Source of the DNA: Alternaria dauci
Lineage: Eukaryota > Ascomycota > Dothideomycetes > Pleosporales > Pleosporaceae
Reading direction: 5' to 3'
Length of the DNA stretch: 64,000 nucleotides
Assembly (NCBI RefSeq): GCF_042100115.1
Contig: NC_091275.1
Coordinates: 1,798,001-1,862,000 of the forward strand
Shown here: piece by piece, positions 10,577-25,000 of the stretch
Position numbering within the stretch: the stretch's first letter is position 1
How the letters are laid out: the number at the start of each line of letters is the position of its first letter
Made by a program: the position numbers and the translations under genes
Notes under the pieces: model-generated
Database searches by the model: none
What the model was told of the DNA's origin: nothing
What the model saw: the letters and a program-made list of their open reading frames with translations, nothing else

Positions 10577-11638
10577 ATGGAGGAGCAGGCTAGTGACGCA
10601 ACAGCGGAGGACCTCTACACCAAGGCTAAAGCCTCACGATTCCACTTCAAATCCGGTTCCAAACGTCGCTCACACCGGCATGAAAGCGAAAACAAAGACG
10701 ACAGCACTGACGGCCATACGTCAAGGAAACGTAGGTCGGATCGCAACAGTGAAGAGCGCCGCAGCCACCGCGATTCAAGGCGCAAACACAAGCACAAGCA
10801 TCGCACCTCTCACCAAGACCGTCACCCCACGTCTACACGAGATGGCGCATACTACGACCCTGACTACCGCCATCGCGAATCATTGTACGACAATCTAGAT
10901 GAGTCAGGCGCAGGATCCCCATGTCCAGGCCCAGCTCCCGACGAAGCCTTCCGCGAGTCGCTCTTCGACGCGCTAGCCGATGACGAAGGTGCGGCATATT
11001 GGGAAGGCGTCTACGGCCAGCCTGTGCACATATATCCCGACACGAAGCCTGGCCCTGATGGCAAGCTGGAGCGTATGACAGAGGAGGAGTATGCAGACTA
11101 CGTGCGGACGAAGATGTGGGAGAAGAGTCACCAGCACATCGTTGAAGAACGTGAGGCGAGGGAGCGCGCGCGCCAACAGCGAAAGGCACAACGCAGTCAG
11201 CTTGATCATGAGGTAGAGCAAGAAGAGGCCGAGAGAGATAATATACGGCGCCGCATGGAACAGAGCCTGCGTCGAGGCGAAGAGCGCAAAAAGGCCAAAG
11301 AGGCGGAGGCTGCATGGGACAGTTACACAACCAAGTGGGACAGTCTGAAGAACCTTCAACGTCTGGATGGAGAGACAGATGTGAACGTGCGTGAGCTCAT
11401 GCCATGGCCTGTAGTTTCTGGCAAGGCAAAGCATGTGTCAAAGGAAGAAATTGAACGCTTCTTGCGGAACGCAAAGACGTGGAAAGAGGATTCGGTGGCA
11501 CTACTCAAGGCCGAGCGAGTGCGCTGGCATCCTGACAAGATGCAGCAGCGGTTTGGACAGCACATTGATGGCGATACAATGAAGCAAGTCACGGCGGTTT
11601 TCCAAATCATCGATCGGCTATGGAATGAGCGACGCTGA
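10577..11638 (+). CDS. NFKBIL1-like protein
   Basis: A single exon of 353 residues. The N-terminal 110 residues are Arg/Ser/His/Lys/Asp-rich, resembling RS-type nuclear proteins. The middle is a long charged helix (about 185-250). The C-terminal domain (about 280-353) carries the family signature: LMPWPVVSGKAKHVSKEEI, then RVRWHPDKMQQRFGQHI, and a closing TAVFQIIDRLWNERR. The HPDK segment resembles a J-domain motif, and this C-terminal block is what defines NF-kappa-B inhibitor-like protein 1 homologs in fungi. Fungi have no NF-kappa-B, so the vertebrate name is not functional; NFKBIL1 has been linked to splicing control. Start chosen at the first ATG, context atcATGG. Confidence 0.8.
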   Translation: MEEQASDATAEDLYTKAKASRFHFKSGSKRRSHRHESENKDDSTDGHTSRKRRSDRNSEERRSHRDSRRKHKHKHRTSHQDRHPTSTRDGAYYDPDYRHRESLYDNLDESGAGSPCPGPAPDEAFRESLFDALADDEGAAYWEGVYGQPVHIYPDTKPGPDGKLERMTEEEYADYVRTKMWEKSHQHIVEEREARERARQQRKAQRSQLDHEVEQEEAERDNIRRRMEQSLRRGEERKKAKEAEAAWDSYTTKWDSLKNLQRLDGETDVNVRELMPWPVVSGKAKHVSKEEIERFLRNAKTWKEDSVALLKAERVRWHPDKMQQRFGQHIDGDTMKQVTAVFQIIDRLWNERR

Positions 11639-13456
<1,818 letters not shown>

Positions 13457-16025
13457 ACGATGGCTTAAAGGATAGGGGGTATTCAAAAGGTCTTGCGGCT
13501 AGAATTCTTGTACATACACACAAACATTGTCAAATGACACCAGCATGATACGTGTTACATATTCATCGGTGCCGTAGATCAGCAACGTACAGTTTCTGTG
13601 TGGAATACATGTGGCGAGGGGGTGACATCGGGAGGTTTGTGCCCGAGGAACGGTTTTCGAAACACGCGACGTGACGCGTTGATAACCGGACTTCGGGAAC
13701 TTGCAATGTTCGACTTTTATCCCTGCCGGTTTCCCTGAAGCCACCGATATCTTTCCTTCATCAGTATCGATTAAATTACGTTTGCTGATACACAGTAAGA
13801 CGGACCCCAGTACAAACGTCCTCATCACGAATAGGCCGACGCCCACGCGTCAGGCGGTGACATTGGTTATTGAACTTGCGGATCTGAGGCGAACACGGTA
13901 ATTCTCCACAGCTCACAGGGTATGTGGGTTCTTGCGCATATGGATAGGTCGTTGCCAATGGCCGGTGCGTACGATATTTATGGCTTGCAGGCTCATCTGC
14001 GATGCGCGGAACACCACCATACTAGCGAAACCCGATGTTGCAGGCTATGGAGTATGCACTTCTACTCACTTGGTCATGACTGTCACTGCGATCCTTGTCT
14101 TCCAACTGATATCCAGCTCGTCAGGTTCTTGTGTCGTTTATACTCTCGGCTCTATTTACCATCGGAGCTATAGTGTACTCGTATTTTGGGTACTCAAATG
14201 CCAGAAAAGTACTTTAGCGACACAGATTGAGCCTTTATAGAGGTCTCCAGCAAATCAACAAGAATTCGCCATTCTGCCTTCTACCTGCTAAGCTTCGTCC
14301 AACGCCTATTGAAGCACAGCGAAAGCTCAGTCAAAAGAAGCGTAAGGAGGCATCAACCGCTTCATATTGTCGCTGAGCGACCAACATCTTGCGACCGCCA
14401 TGGTGATTTTGATCGTTACCATCGCAAATCAATGTACGCTTCACCGCCTTAACCTCGAATTGCTTTCTCATTGGCATGGTTCTCAACTACTACACATCTG
14501 GCAACACGCGACAGTTTACGGCAGTATTTCACGAAACACAGAGTCTACAAAATGTGTGAGCATATGGTATGCTCGCCTTCATGGTCTTGTTCCTCTATTG
14601 CTTCGTTATTGTATTGTTCATGGAGAATAGTCTTGCCGGTTCAATGCCACATCCGAGGTTCGGTCAGAACGTACAAGGACGAGGAGGTCACCCATTCGAC
14701 TTAATTCTGACCCTAGGTGATGACAGTTCTTGTCATCATATTTGCATACAAATTTCTCTTCATCTGTCGGTAGCCTGCCTGGCATATTGGGTCCCTCAAT
14801 GGTCAACCCCTTTAATTTTTGCCCCAATCACCATTCTACGGATATTCTTTGTTGGACTGCTGTGCGAAGAAACGGAGCGAGTCCGTTGATTAGGACTGCT
14901 TTGTAGATAAGTGCGGCATACCTTAGAGCAAAAGATTACTTCAACAAGCCTGTAATAACATAGCTTAAGGATTCTTTCAACTATTCCGTTAAGTCGCCTA
15001 CGATCTCACCTTGTACGAAGGGTGATAATATCTTCTTTATGCTCGACTTAAGTAGTTTGTTTCTTGCCGATTTGCTTGCGGTTCTTCCAAAATTGCCGGA
15101 CGCTCCAGTGCTCACTGTCGGATAGCTTTCTGAAGGACAACATCTGTTGGTCTGAAGTGAGAACTCGCGATACAGAGTTCAATCACAAATTACACGAATC
15201 TTTGAAGGCGGGTTGTTACCATATGATCTGTAAGCTTTTTCGATATTACCCAAATGTGCCTCAGAGGCTGCTTTGGATGTGACCAAACTGGAAAATGAGC
15301 AACGGGATTCGAGCAATATGTAGGCATACTGGCATGTGCAGCTGAAATGTCATCGGAAAGATGAACTGCGGCTGGTAATCAGTCGAAACAATCGAGTCTA
15401 TCGAGCGGTTGCTTCTTTTGGTGGCTCTATTGGAGATCCTGTAGGCATGATCGTCTAATGAACGTTTCAAGTTTTGAAAACTAAACTGGATTGATCGCTG
15501 AACGTGTGAGTACCTAGTTTCCTGGTTTTACTTGACCCAGTACCTTTTGCTACTTAGGTGCTTTACCTTTGCTATACTTTGTTCCGTCTAGCTGTATGTA
15601 CAATCATGATCATGTACATTTCTGATGTATCAGAAGATTTCCTTGAATCGGTAGGGCAGAACGATCGATACGAGATAAACTTAGTCCCTCTGTCAAATAA
15701 TTAACTGCGGCACGTTATGCCAAGCAGATGGCCCGGCGGGTTTGGCGTCGCTAGTCGGTGATAGAGGCTGCAACTAAGCAAGCTGAAAGCGATGTGGCTT
15801 GCAATCACTATCAATTGCGACCAAAATAGCTAACGAGTATGATGCAAACCGATAGTATGCTTTAAGAGCAAGCAGGCATAATGGTGTTGTTGCCGCGACC
15901 GAGTTACGGTCTCAGGCGGTCGAGTGATTGCGCTTCGCCAACCTCAAGTTGGCAAAGCTTCATTTCATACCTACCACGTATACATTAGTCGTACAGTATA
16001 TACACAAGTCGTAACCGAGCCGTGC
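13457..16025. other. Gene-poor region
   Basis: This 2,569-base stretch is visibly AT-richer than the flanking genes. Open frames are short and broken in every frame. I recognised no transposase or reverse transcriptase motif, though the texture would fit decayed repeat DNA. No supported gene. Confidence 0.4.
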
Positions 16026-16727
16026 TCAAGCAGCCTTCGTCCGTAGCTGCACGCCATGCCAGCTCTTTATTTCGTCTTTTAACACCTCGTTGACCAGCTT
16101 GTGTTGCTTGATGACGCTCAAGCCTTTGAATTTGGGAGATTCGATCTGGATAGCATACATGGACCCACACCCGCCGCTGATATCTTGTACCTGTTTCGAG
16201 ACATGTTAGCATACGTTCAAAGACTGGTAGAAATACATCCATGGTATGCGAGAATATTGCTTTTGTCCACAGATCTGACGTGCATCATAGCTTGCAATGT
16301 ACCCCGCAACGCTGATATGACATGCATGCTTGCGATGCAGTAGTCGGTCGCGCGACCGGTGTAGTCAGCGCATAGCGCTGCCACCTCCGCACATGTGCAA
16401 TCTCCAAAGGCGAGAAAGCGGGGAAGCATTACATACCTCCAGTTTCACAGGTTCCAACTCAGCTTTGATTTTATTGAAGACGTATAATTCTGCCTCATTG
16501 AGGTAATCCGGTGCTTCGGGTGCTGCGCCGGTTGACTGCGAATACGATCGTGTGCACAACGTGGGGATCTGTGACTGTTGCGACAGGCGCGACCGCAAGG
16601 CTGACGACTGATCTACTCTGCATAACGCAGACGGAGATGTGGCGAGAAGACGGGACGTCGGTCGTAAGCATCGTGTTGCGGTTGCAGAGGCTATGCGACG
16701 AAGAAGGACAGCTCTTGATGGTGCCAT
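16026..16727 (-). CDS. Mitochondrial BolA-family protein (Bol3/Aim1-like)
   Basis: Exons 16437-16727 and 16026-16190 join in phase 0 across a 246-base intron, giving 151 residues. The first 60 residues are rich in Arg, Ser, Ala and Leu with almost no acidic residues ([19 protein letters not shown]), a mitochondrial targeting peptide. The BolA domain begins near 74: [18 protein letters not shown], then [18 protein letters not shown], then [19 protein letters not shown] and [10 protein letters not shown]. The invariant His in [10 protein letters not shown] is present. Mitochondrial BolA proteins work with monothiol glutaredoxin and Nfu1 in delivering 4Fe-4S clusters to client enzymes. The join is well supported because the protein reads without a gap across the splice. 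Confidence 0.9.
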
Positions 16728-18328
16728 TGTCGCGATATTAGGCTGCTGTGATACCACTGTCAGCTACTATCTACCATAGTCTAATTTACTTCTGTGGTAT
16801 GAGAGTAGCACGCTTACGGGTTTCTGTTTGGTAGTTGACGCGACGACGCTGAACGTCGTTGACAGTTCGTCAAGTTCAACATCGCCAACTCCGTCATGGG
16901 TCCGAGCGTCCGCCGCCAAATCACATGCCTCGATTACTAAGTCGCACTTCCCAGGATGTTCTGTCCATGGTGCAATCACGGCCTCACAAATCTTGGTCTG
17001 TTCGACTTCGGAGAACGTCAAGTTCTACATGTGGCATCAATGGCCGAATCAGCTCGATTTCGATAGACCATGTCCGAAGCTGACCCGCGCATAGCCATCG
17101 TCGCAAAAGTTATGCTGGGGTAGGTTGCCATCAGGGACACCGCCCCACCGAAACTTCAACGTATCTCTATGTACCTCTTGTATCGCCTATCGGAGCGAGG
17201 CGAAGATAGCAGATTCTATTAGCAAAGAGCAATGCCGAAGGTATACAGATCCGCACATCACTCCACCAGCCATATTTACAACATTGAACGGTGGACGCGT
17301 CTCCACAGTTCTTCTCCGCTTCATGCTGATGGCGGAGTGCATATCATAGCACCTCAGCACACCTGGCCACACCTCCCAAGCTTACATAGGTTTTAGGAAA
17401 ACGACAACCTAGCGACGGACCTGGACACCTGGACCCCTCTTTTCCAAGACACAAGCGGCCGAGACTGTTCAGACCCTGATCAGCGGAGTGCAGCTTGAGA
17501 CGCAGACTTTCACATGTTGAGGACAGGGTTGAGATCGTAACCAAGCACCAAGCCTCCATCAGGACATCCTGACTGGGCCGTCGTACGCCAGGAGGCTGGT
17601 TTGGGCCAAGCTCTGCATGAGGTGTACGCCACATCCATGGGCTCTGCCGCCCGGCTTATCAAAGGATTCGTTCAACCGATTGAGGGGACAAACTCGTATT
17701 TCCTTATATCGAATTGGCGAACGCCTCTGAGACGCAAGAAGAGCTCATACTGCAGCGCAATGACGCGTTTTGGATAACCTGGGCCTCTCATGACGGGACT
17801 CGTATTGAAAATCTTTGTGCATGGACGGCTGAGTATTCCGTGTCAACTCTTGGTCTGAACGTCTGGCAATGGTCGTGCCGCCAGAAATCTGTCTTCGGCG
17901 TGGCGGCCATGGCCTCTCCAATTTAGGCAGTTTAGCCTTGTGTGGGGGATATATCAGGTCCAGATTAAGATGCGTGAGAAGCAGCCAATCAACCTCATCT
18001 TATCAAGCACTTACAATAACGATAGAGTAGATACAGCATGGAAATCGCTTTGGCAAAATTTCTATACAGCTTGCGCTGCCATGTATAGCCTCACAGCGTG
18101 CGCGACCACATTTCTGTCGCAAGTTGATGGAAGAAGCCTCAGTCCGCGCAGCAATATAGTACTGCTAGGCAGTTTCTGGAAACCTCAATCTCAAGAGCAT
18201 CGTAAAGGACTGTGGATTTGATGCGAGGCACCGAAGCGCTGGGGCACTTAGATAGAGCGAAGAACTTGAACGGTACAGACAATTGACTTCACAGCCTCGG
18301 CGCGCGCCTGTGACTTCCACAATTGACA
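16728..18328. other. Intergenic region, possible gene relic
   Basis: No supported gene. On the minus strand at about 16820-17021 there is an 84-codon open stretch (SEVEQTKICEAVIAPW, later GVGDVELDELSTTF) that runs into a good-looking 5' splice site (gtaagc), but no matching second exon is found before the BolA start. It may be a relic or chance. Confidence 0.35.
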
Positions 18329-19059
18329 ATGTCCATCAACAGTAGAATGCAGAATCTTCTCCTGTTCAATGCTCTGACAGTGTTGGTGATTGCGGTGCCA
18401 TACCCGCAGGCAACAGAGACGTCAATCGCACTGGGCGCAACTCTCATCTCGCTCTCAGCAATCCTACCAAATTCAACTGCTACAACTCCGGATTCGACAT
18501 CGCTAGACATATCAATCACATCGACAACGACACCCGACCCTAACTCAGAAGACGACGAAGACCCAGAGTCCAGCTCGTCGAAGAAAAACCCTCATTGGGA
18601 GCCAATTCCAATATTTACGAAGCAGTGTCAATGCCAATTGGCGACAGCTAGGTATCCGTGCTGGGCTACCGATGCACTGCAGGTAAGTCAGTTTTCACAA
18701 TACGTGAAGCATAGAGTGTATCAAACGTTACACAAAGTGACTCTAACGCAAAAACCAGAGCTGTCACTTCGAAGAGAACTTCTCGTATGGTTGTTACATG
18801 CAAGCTGTAGGTGGATGCCCAACACCAACACGTATCGTAGGTAGCTCTTTCGCCTTGGAAAATAAGCCCTGGTACTGATATCTCCTAGTGCAGCAGCCTA
18901 TTTGAACCTACACCCCGTCCTGGACCTCACCCGTGTGAACTCAGCCCCTACCCTCCTGTCACAACAAGCGTTCCCACCATCACTGGATTGCCGACTGCGA
19001 ACTTCACTTCACCAGTCTTGCCTTCTGCAAATGTGACATTGCCAAGAATATCGTTGTAG
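18329..19059 (+). CDS. Small secreted cysteine-rich protein (unknown function)
   Basis: Three exons, 18329-18682, 18759-18836 and 18889-19059, are all joined in phase 0 (introns of 76 and 52 bases), giving 200 residues. I chose ATG 18329. Residues 1-26 (NLLLFNALTVLVIAVPYPQA) form a signal peptide. A Ser/Thr/Asp/Pro-rich linker follows, then a domain with eight cysteines between about 100 and 160: CQC, YPCW, SCHF, YGCY, GGCP, RICS and HPCE, then a Thr/Pro/Asn tail with potential glycosylation sites. An even number of clustered cysteines behind a signal peptide is the profile of a secreted effector-like or wall protein. I recognise no family. After the TAG stop the same frame stays open for about 55 codons with two more Cys, so the true end is uncertain. 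Confidence 0.55.
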
Positions 19060-22000
19060 GCAGACGCTGAACAGGAGTGTGTATCAAGTATCTGTGGTCT
19101 ATATGCCAGATTAAAGATGGTTCGGCATGTCGTAGAGTTGGATAGAGCGACTCGCACAACAGATCATCATGTGCAATCTGAATCCAAGCAACACATTGTG
19201 CGTACCGCTGAAGCCACCGAAGCCTGAATGCACAATAACTCTTTTCCAATGCGTTACAGCAGCCCATCTCTACTGCATTTTGTCCGACACTTTCGTCAAG
19301 ATCTTCACCACCATGAAACATTCCACCTCGTATCCACTCATCACAGTGCATCCATCGCGCTGAACAAGAATCCTCTCCGTTCCGCAAATTCGACCGCAAA
19401 TATCGGGAGCCTTCCTCACGTAGCCCTAGCTTCCGCCAAACGACTTCCATCTTTGTCTCCACAACTCCTAACTGACTTACGTCCTAGGTCCGTAGGAAAC
19501 CGGTCTGTATCATCGGCTCTTTCTTGGCCATGGGCTCAGTGTGACTCTCAGCGGAGCTGAACGAAGCGCTTCAGAGCGTAGTGCTTCACACATCCACATC
19601 CTCATTGGTTCCCAAGCGAAAAGTCGGAACAACAATTGTGGGTACGAGATGAAGCTTGACTTGGTTCGACGATGAAGTGGTGGGATAGGGTAAATAAGGG
19701 GTGGACGGGATGGGGGGACGTGATGAGATGGGAGACCCACTCTCAACAGTTCGAGTTTGCAGATGAAGTAGTGCTAAACATCTAGTCCACGCCCAATGCG
19801 GGGCTTGCTCACCCACGCAAACGAAATGATGTCTCACGTCGGCTTTCTCACGACCACTTGTGGAGACTGGAGTGCAGAAAGTAACTGTCAACGGAGTGTC
19901 CTGTGCTCACTCTATGTTACTATGTGGAGAATGGAGTAGTTGAATTGGTAGTGTGTATAGTGGATCAGAATCGAAAGCTTTGATGTCACACTCGGAGATG
20001 TCCGACAGACTTCACAGGTTGTACTTGGAACATCAGTATATGCAGGAGGTCCAGTGGGTGGGATAGGTTGCATATGTCAGGATTCAAGCGCTGATCGGTC
20101 CCAGTAGGTCTGGACGGAGATTTGGACCCTTCTTTTTTTCGGATGGAGTTGAGCCGCAGGGTCCAGTGATGCTGGAATACACCAGGTTCCGTGGTACGAA
20201 CATGCGATGGCGTCTTTCGGACTTTTGCAGGAGATGTTGTATTCGGACCGCGGAGTCAGAGAAGACAATACTGATTTGGAACACGGCCGAGGCTCTTGCA
20301 TATCGTCCGTCAAGTGAAGATCCGATATACCTAATTGCTGATATGCGCAAAGCTCGCGATGATCAACGCGCGAGGCCACAGGTGAGCTATCATCGCGTAC
20401 CGTGTATCTTTTCACCGCTCGCTCCCCGCAATCAACAGACCTCCGTGCTTTTTGCCCCAGACGCACAACATTCCCAACTAACAACCAAAGCTGCAAGTAA
20501 TGCCCACATCCGATCTATCCTCCACGGAAAATCAATCTCAACCCTCCCTCTCTCCACAAGAGCTCCCACAGTAGCATCCCAACGGCCCGCAGAATAAGCC
20601 CACCCGTCATCTAGCCTCGTCTAGCACGCAATCTTCCCAACACACCGCATCGCACTTGCCTCGAGCCCCAATGAAAGCGCCACCAGAATCCGGAGTATAC
20701 TCCAAAAGACACCTAGACCCTGATTTTCGGAGTGAGAAAGGGAAGGGAGGGTCCGTGGACCCTGCCTGGATGATTTACAATCGCCCACACTGCCGACTAC
20801 TGCTGCTGGCTAGACGCTCATCTGACCGGGCAGTGGCTGACGCGTTGCGCATGGTTCAGCGACTGTGAACACAGAAGAGGTGGTGGGGAGATAAGCGCAA
20901 TGGTTTGTTTGTTGGGATTTTGCCGCTCGGGAAGATGTTGTAGCCAAGACAAGGGTGTGTTGATGATAGGGTAAGCCACAAACACACCGTTGCGGCTCAA
21001 CAACGGTGAGATTCTCATTCGACTGATATCGTACATATCTGGGGTGCTTGTTTAGCGTACAGGCGGCTTGGTGTGTCATGTCGCTCTTTCTTCCGACGTC
21101 GGATCTGATTTGTAATGTCGTGAAACGTGCAACGCATTGTGGCGATGCTTCACCACGTCAAGCTGTCGTGTGGAATGGGGATGGAAAATGGATTCGTGCG
21201 AGTTGCTAAGAATACCGCAGCCTCACACACTAGTCTTATTATGCCCTAGTCTTGCTTTGTGTTGACGCACCGTGCTCGCTTCGACGCCGACAGGGATGGC
21301 GCCAGCCATGGCGAACTTTGTTCATCACTACCGCGGGGCATAAACTTTACTTCTCCACACTCCTTCTCGGAGTCGTAATAGCGAAGATCACAGCAAAACC
21401 ATGCCACCCCGTATCGTCTTAGATTGCCGGTAAAGTCTGTGAAAATTTTCAATATAACAGTAGTCACAGATAAGGTGGTATGTCGAGCGCCACGCTCGGG
21501 TTTTGTGAGTAAGCGCCGAAGCGCCCCTTGTTCGTTGAGCGAATCCTTCCCGCTGCATTTGCCACAGTTCGCAGAATGGTGTTGTCCAGCCGTTTGGCAC
21601 TGAAATCAGTGTAACCGCGCTATGGCTGGCTTGTGTAGGTAATAAAGTTGCGAAGAGGTCAGTGGCGTTTTCATAGGGTCCAGAGATGAATGCACTACTT
21701 GGACAGATGGTAGTACGGTTGCTGACTGATGGTTGCAAGTAACAGGAGTGACCGTGCAGCGTGGAATGCAAGTCCGAGTAAAGATAGGACAAGACTGTTG
21801 GAAGCACGCGATGATTTTCCATACCACGTTCAGGACGACTTACCCACCGTTGTGAGATCTACTCCACTGTCTGCGGCTGCGGGCTCCACTCACATGTCGA
21901 GTACAGAACGCTTGACCCCGCATCTGCTCACCGTTCGGCCTATCGCCTACCATCCTCATACCCTCCCTCTTCACATCATGAACATTGCCGCTGTACGGCA

Positions 22001-25000
22001 GCTCATCTGCAACCATTACACCGCTTGTGCGATCTTGATCAGATGAGGCAACCCATTGTAAAGTACATACATGCATCACACGTATGGAGGGGAGCCGACT
22101 GGGGCGGGGTGCTTTTGTTGAGAGCGAGAGGATTATGGGCGTTGATTCTGCAGACCTGGGCACGTTGCGTAGATGCAATATTGGACAGGCGAGATTGCAC
22201 TGCGCCTCCAAGTCTGGGCCCAAGGGCGTCAGCTGCGACCATGTGCACGCGTTCGGCAGGTAGCATAACTGGATAGTCGAAATGAAGCCACACATCTGAG
22301 AAACATCAGGTGAGGTATGTAGTAGCGCGTATTGTCGGGCGTACGACTACGGAGACAGAAGCTATATGGATAGGATAATATAAGGAATGTCAGACGAGGA
22401 GGGCTAGAACAATTTACCATGTCCACGCAATGTAATGATGCCGAGATAGCCGTTATCGGGATACGAAGAATGAGCGTCCGCTTTCAAGATTTCTGACGCC
22501 GCATTCCGCAAGAACCTGCTCAAGAAAACCTAATCAGGACGGATCATGCTATGTGGGTGCCACTCTTAATCTGTAGTTGGAGCCTACCCCGCGATCTGAA
22601 CCTCTGATAGTGCTGGTGTTATCGCCGAGCTGTCGTACAATGAATTTGTTTTCATGTTAGAAGCTGCACCAACTGGCTGACAAAACCCTGAATGGTACTT
22701 CATTATACAGCATAAGCCGCTCAGACTTTGGGCAGCCCAGTCGAGACCATCGAGGGATGGAGCGATCTTCTAGGTCATCGTCCCAAACTCATGATAACAA
22801 GTCCTAATGGTGTTGTAGTATGTGTGGAACGATGATGTGTGCATCTGAAGGATCATGTAGCCTGTAGATCGAACAAATGCAGGAGGGGGCGTAAGACTAC
22901 TGTACGCCGCGCAATGATGTCGACCCTATGCCCTGCATATTCTTTGTCTCCGACTTCGAGTTTGACTGGTCGGAACACTTGCTACATACAAATGGCACCT
23001 CGATGTCGCTACAGCTGTGTGGCAGTGTTTGGTAGAAGACGTAGCTCCCACAGTCAGCCGGAACAGATCAGCGACTGTTCGGATGTGTTGATGCCACGTG
23101 CACGACATTTGGAGCTCTAGTGTAGGGAATGGAGCATCCGAGCCAGAGTCTCCATGCTAAGTAGCTTGGTCTAGTACCGTTGTCGTGAACGAATGTTACA
23201 CATCAAACTTTTGAGTGCGATCATATCACCGAGCGCATAATGTGCTACGCCAGATTCACCCGAGATTTGTCAGGCCATGGATATTGTTATCGTCCGCGAC
23301 TTGCGAAGTGTGAACAAAGTTGGCGATCACGATCATCATCGGTCCTTTGCTGGAACTTTTGTCGGTCGATAGCTTAGTGTTTTCGGCCCGGAAGTTCAGA
23401 AATCGTGGGGTGGGGCGCACAGACGGGAGGACGTCTCCCACTTTCTTCTGCACGGATGCGACGGCTCTTTGCCTGGCTTGACTCAAAGTCATGGGACTCT
23501 GCCTATATCCGCATTTAGAAAGACATCCAATAGCGAGCAGAACACTGAGTGGGTGTAAAGTTTGCAACAATGAAAATAGAGGGTCAAATAGCGGTGAAGG
23601 TCTGGCAAGGACAGGTGCGGACAAAACCTTCGGCGCTCCAGTAATGATAGGTAGGGTATTTCCGCGCGCGGCAGGCGAAGACGTGTGGGATAGCCAGTTT
23701 TTGTTTTGCAGGAGTCATCGGAGAAGGTGAAATTTGACGTCACGCATCGTGATGTTGCTAAACAGTTGGTATTCAGAGAGAATTGCCGTTTGTGTGGGGA
23801 TGCCATTCTTAGTTCTTGCGGTCCGTGACATGCCAGATAGTATGTGACATTGCTCCGAATGGTCGCTGTCGTGAATAATACTCTGACAAGTCGACACTGG
23901 AACCTAATCGCTTCGCTGCATCTGGCCTTGGGCAGCGGTATTGACAGTTGGCAACAAGGCAATCTGGCATTACGCGCTCAGCACAGCACCGACAGCCCCG
24001 TTTTCGCACGGAGGGATTCCTAGTAGATCTGCACCGCCCATCTGTTGAGCACAGAGCAAATCATCGGGGAATTCCACTCGGGTTCTTTGTGGGCATGGCT
24101 GTCGTGTCCCACGACGGTCATCCCAAGAAGTTGGTCCTGCGATTGAGTGACGTCTCGCATGACCGTCCAGCAAACCCACCAGACGTCGGGCCCCGCTTCG
24201 AGTGACGGCGACAGTGCATTTTTCAGTAGTGAACCAGTGTGCGGCTGCGGGCCTGCATCCAGAGCCGCGTGGGGCATTCCAGGAGCCGTCGTTTCTAGGA
24301 GCAGGACGAAGGGGGAAGTAATTTGCTTCACATCCTTCGGCAGGTTTGAAGCGTTTAATACATCAAATACTTGTTTAAGGTGACACAGACAGAGTCGTGC
24401 TCAGCATTGCGCCGCTCGTGCTCCGTGGTATTGTCGCGATCATGATGTCGCGGAGTACATCGGAAAGTGGGCTAGTCTGAGGCGGAACTGGCCCATGCCC
24501 CGCTCGATGAGCGTGCGGAGATCGACAAACTCGAGTCAATCGATGATAACATGGCTCGGACCCTGTCGGGCGGTGAGTAGCGGCGCCCCTTCCGCGGAAC
24601 CTGAATGGAGCGGACTCGTCGATTCTGCCGCAGTCTGACATGACGCGAATGGCATCACGCCAGGGCGCTGGTCAGCATGGGGGCTAGCGTGCCCGGTGGG
24701 CCCCGGTTCTGGCCAGCTTCGCCTACGTCGCGACCATCCCGAAGGCAACGTTTCAAGCTGGGCAGGATCGAAATTGTCAAAATAACCTTGCGAGCAGCAT
24801 GCAAATCTTGATCTCCGACAAAGGGCCTGGCGAGAAGCCTGCTTTCGTGCAGTAGGTTTCTGCGATTGCGCCGCGACCCGTGTGCCGCCTTGCCCACGTC
24901 TGATTGCAGTCCAGGTTCGGCCAGCGTTAGCTTTCAATAGAGCAATCTGCAATCTCCAGCAAGATAAGAACCGTGGTTGTCAGAGAGTTAGCGGGGCGAG

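Noticed and set aside
19004..19462. Cys-containing 152-codon frame on the minus strand
   Set aside because: It partly overlaps the third exon of the better supported plus-strand secreted protein, has no signal peptide or family motif, and no supporting splice structure.
21840..22295. 151-codon minus-strand frame with several Cys near its start
   Set aside because: No signal peptide at its ATG, no recognised domain, and low-complexity Arg-rich end; indistinguishable from chance.
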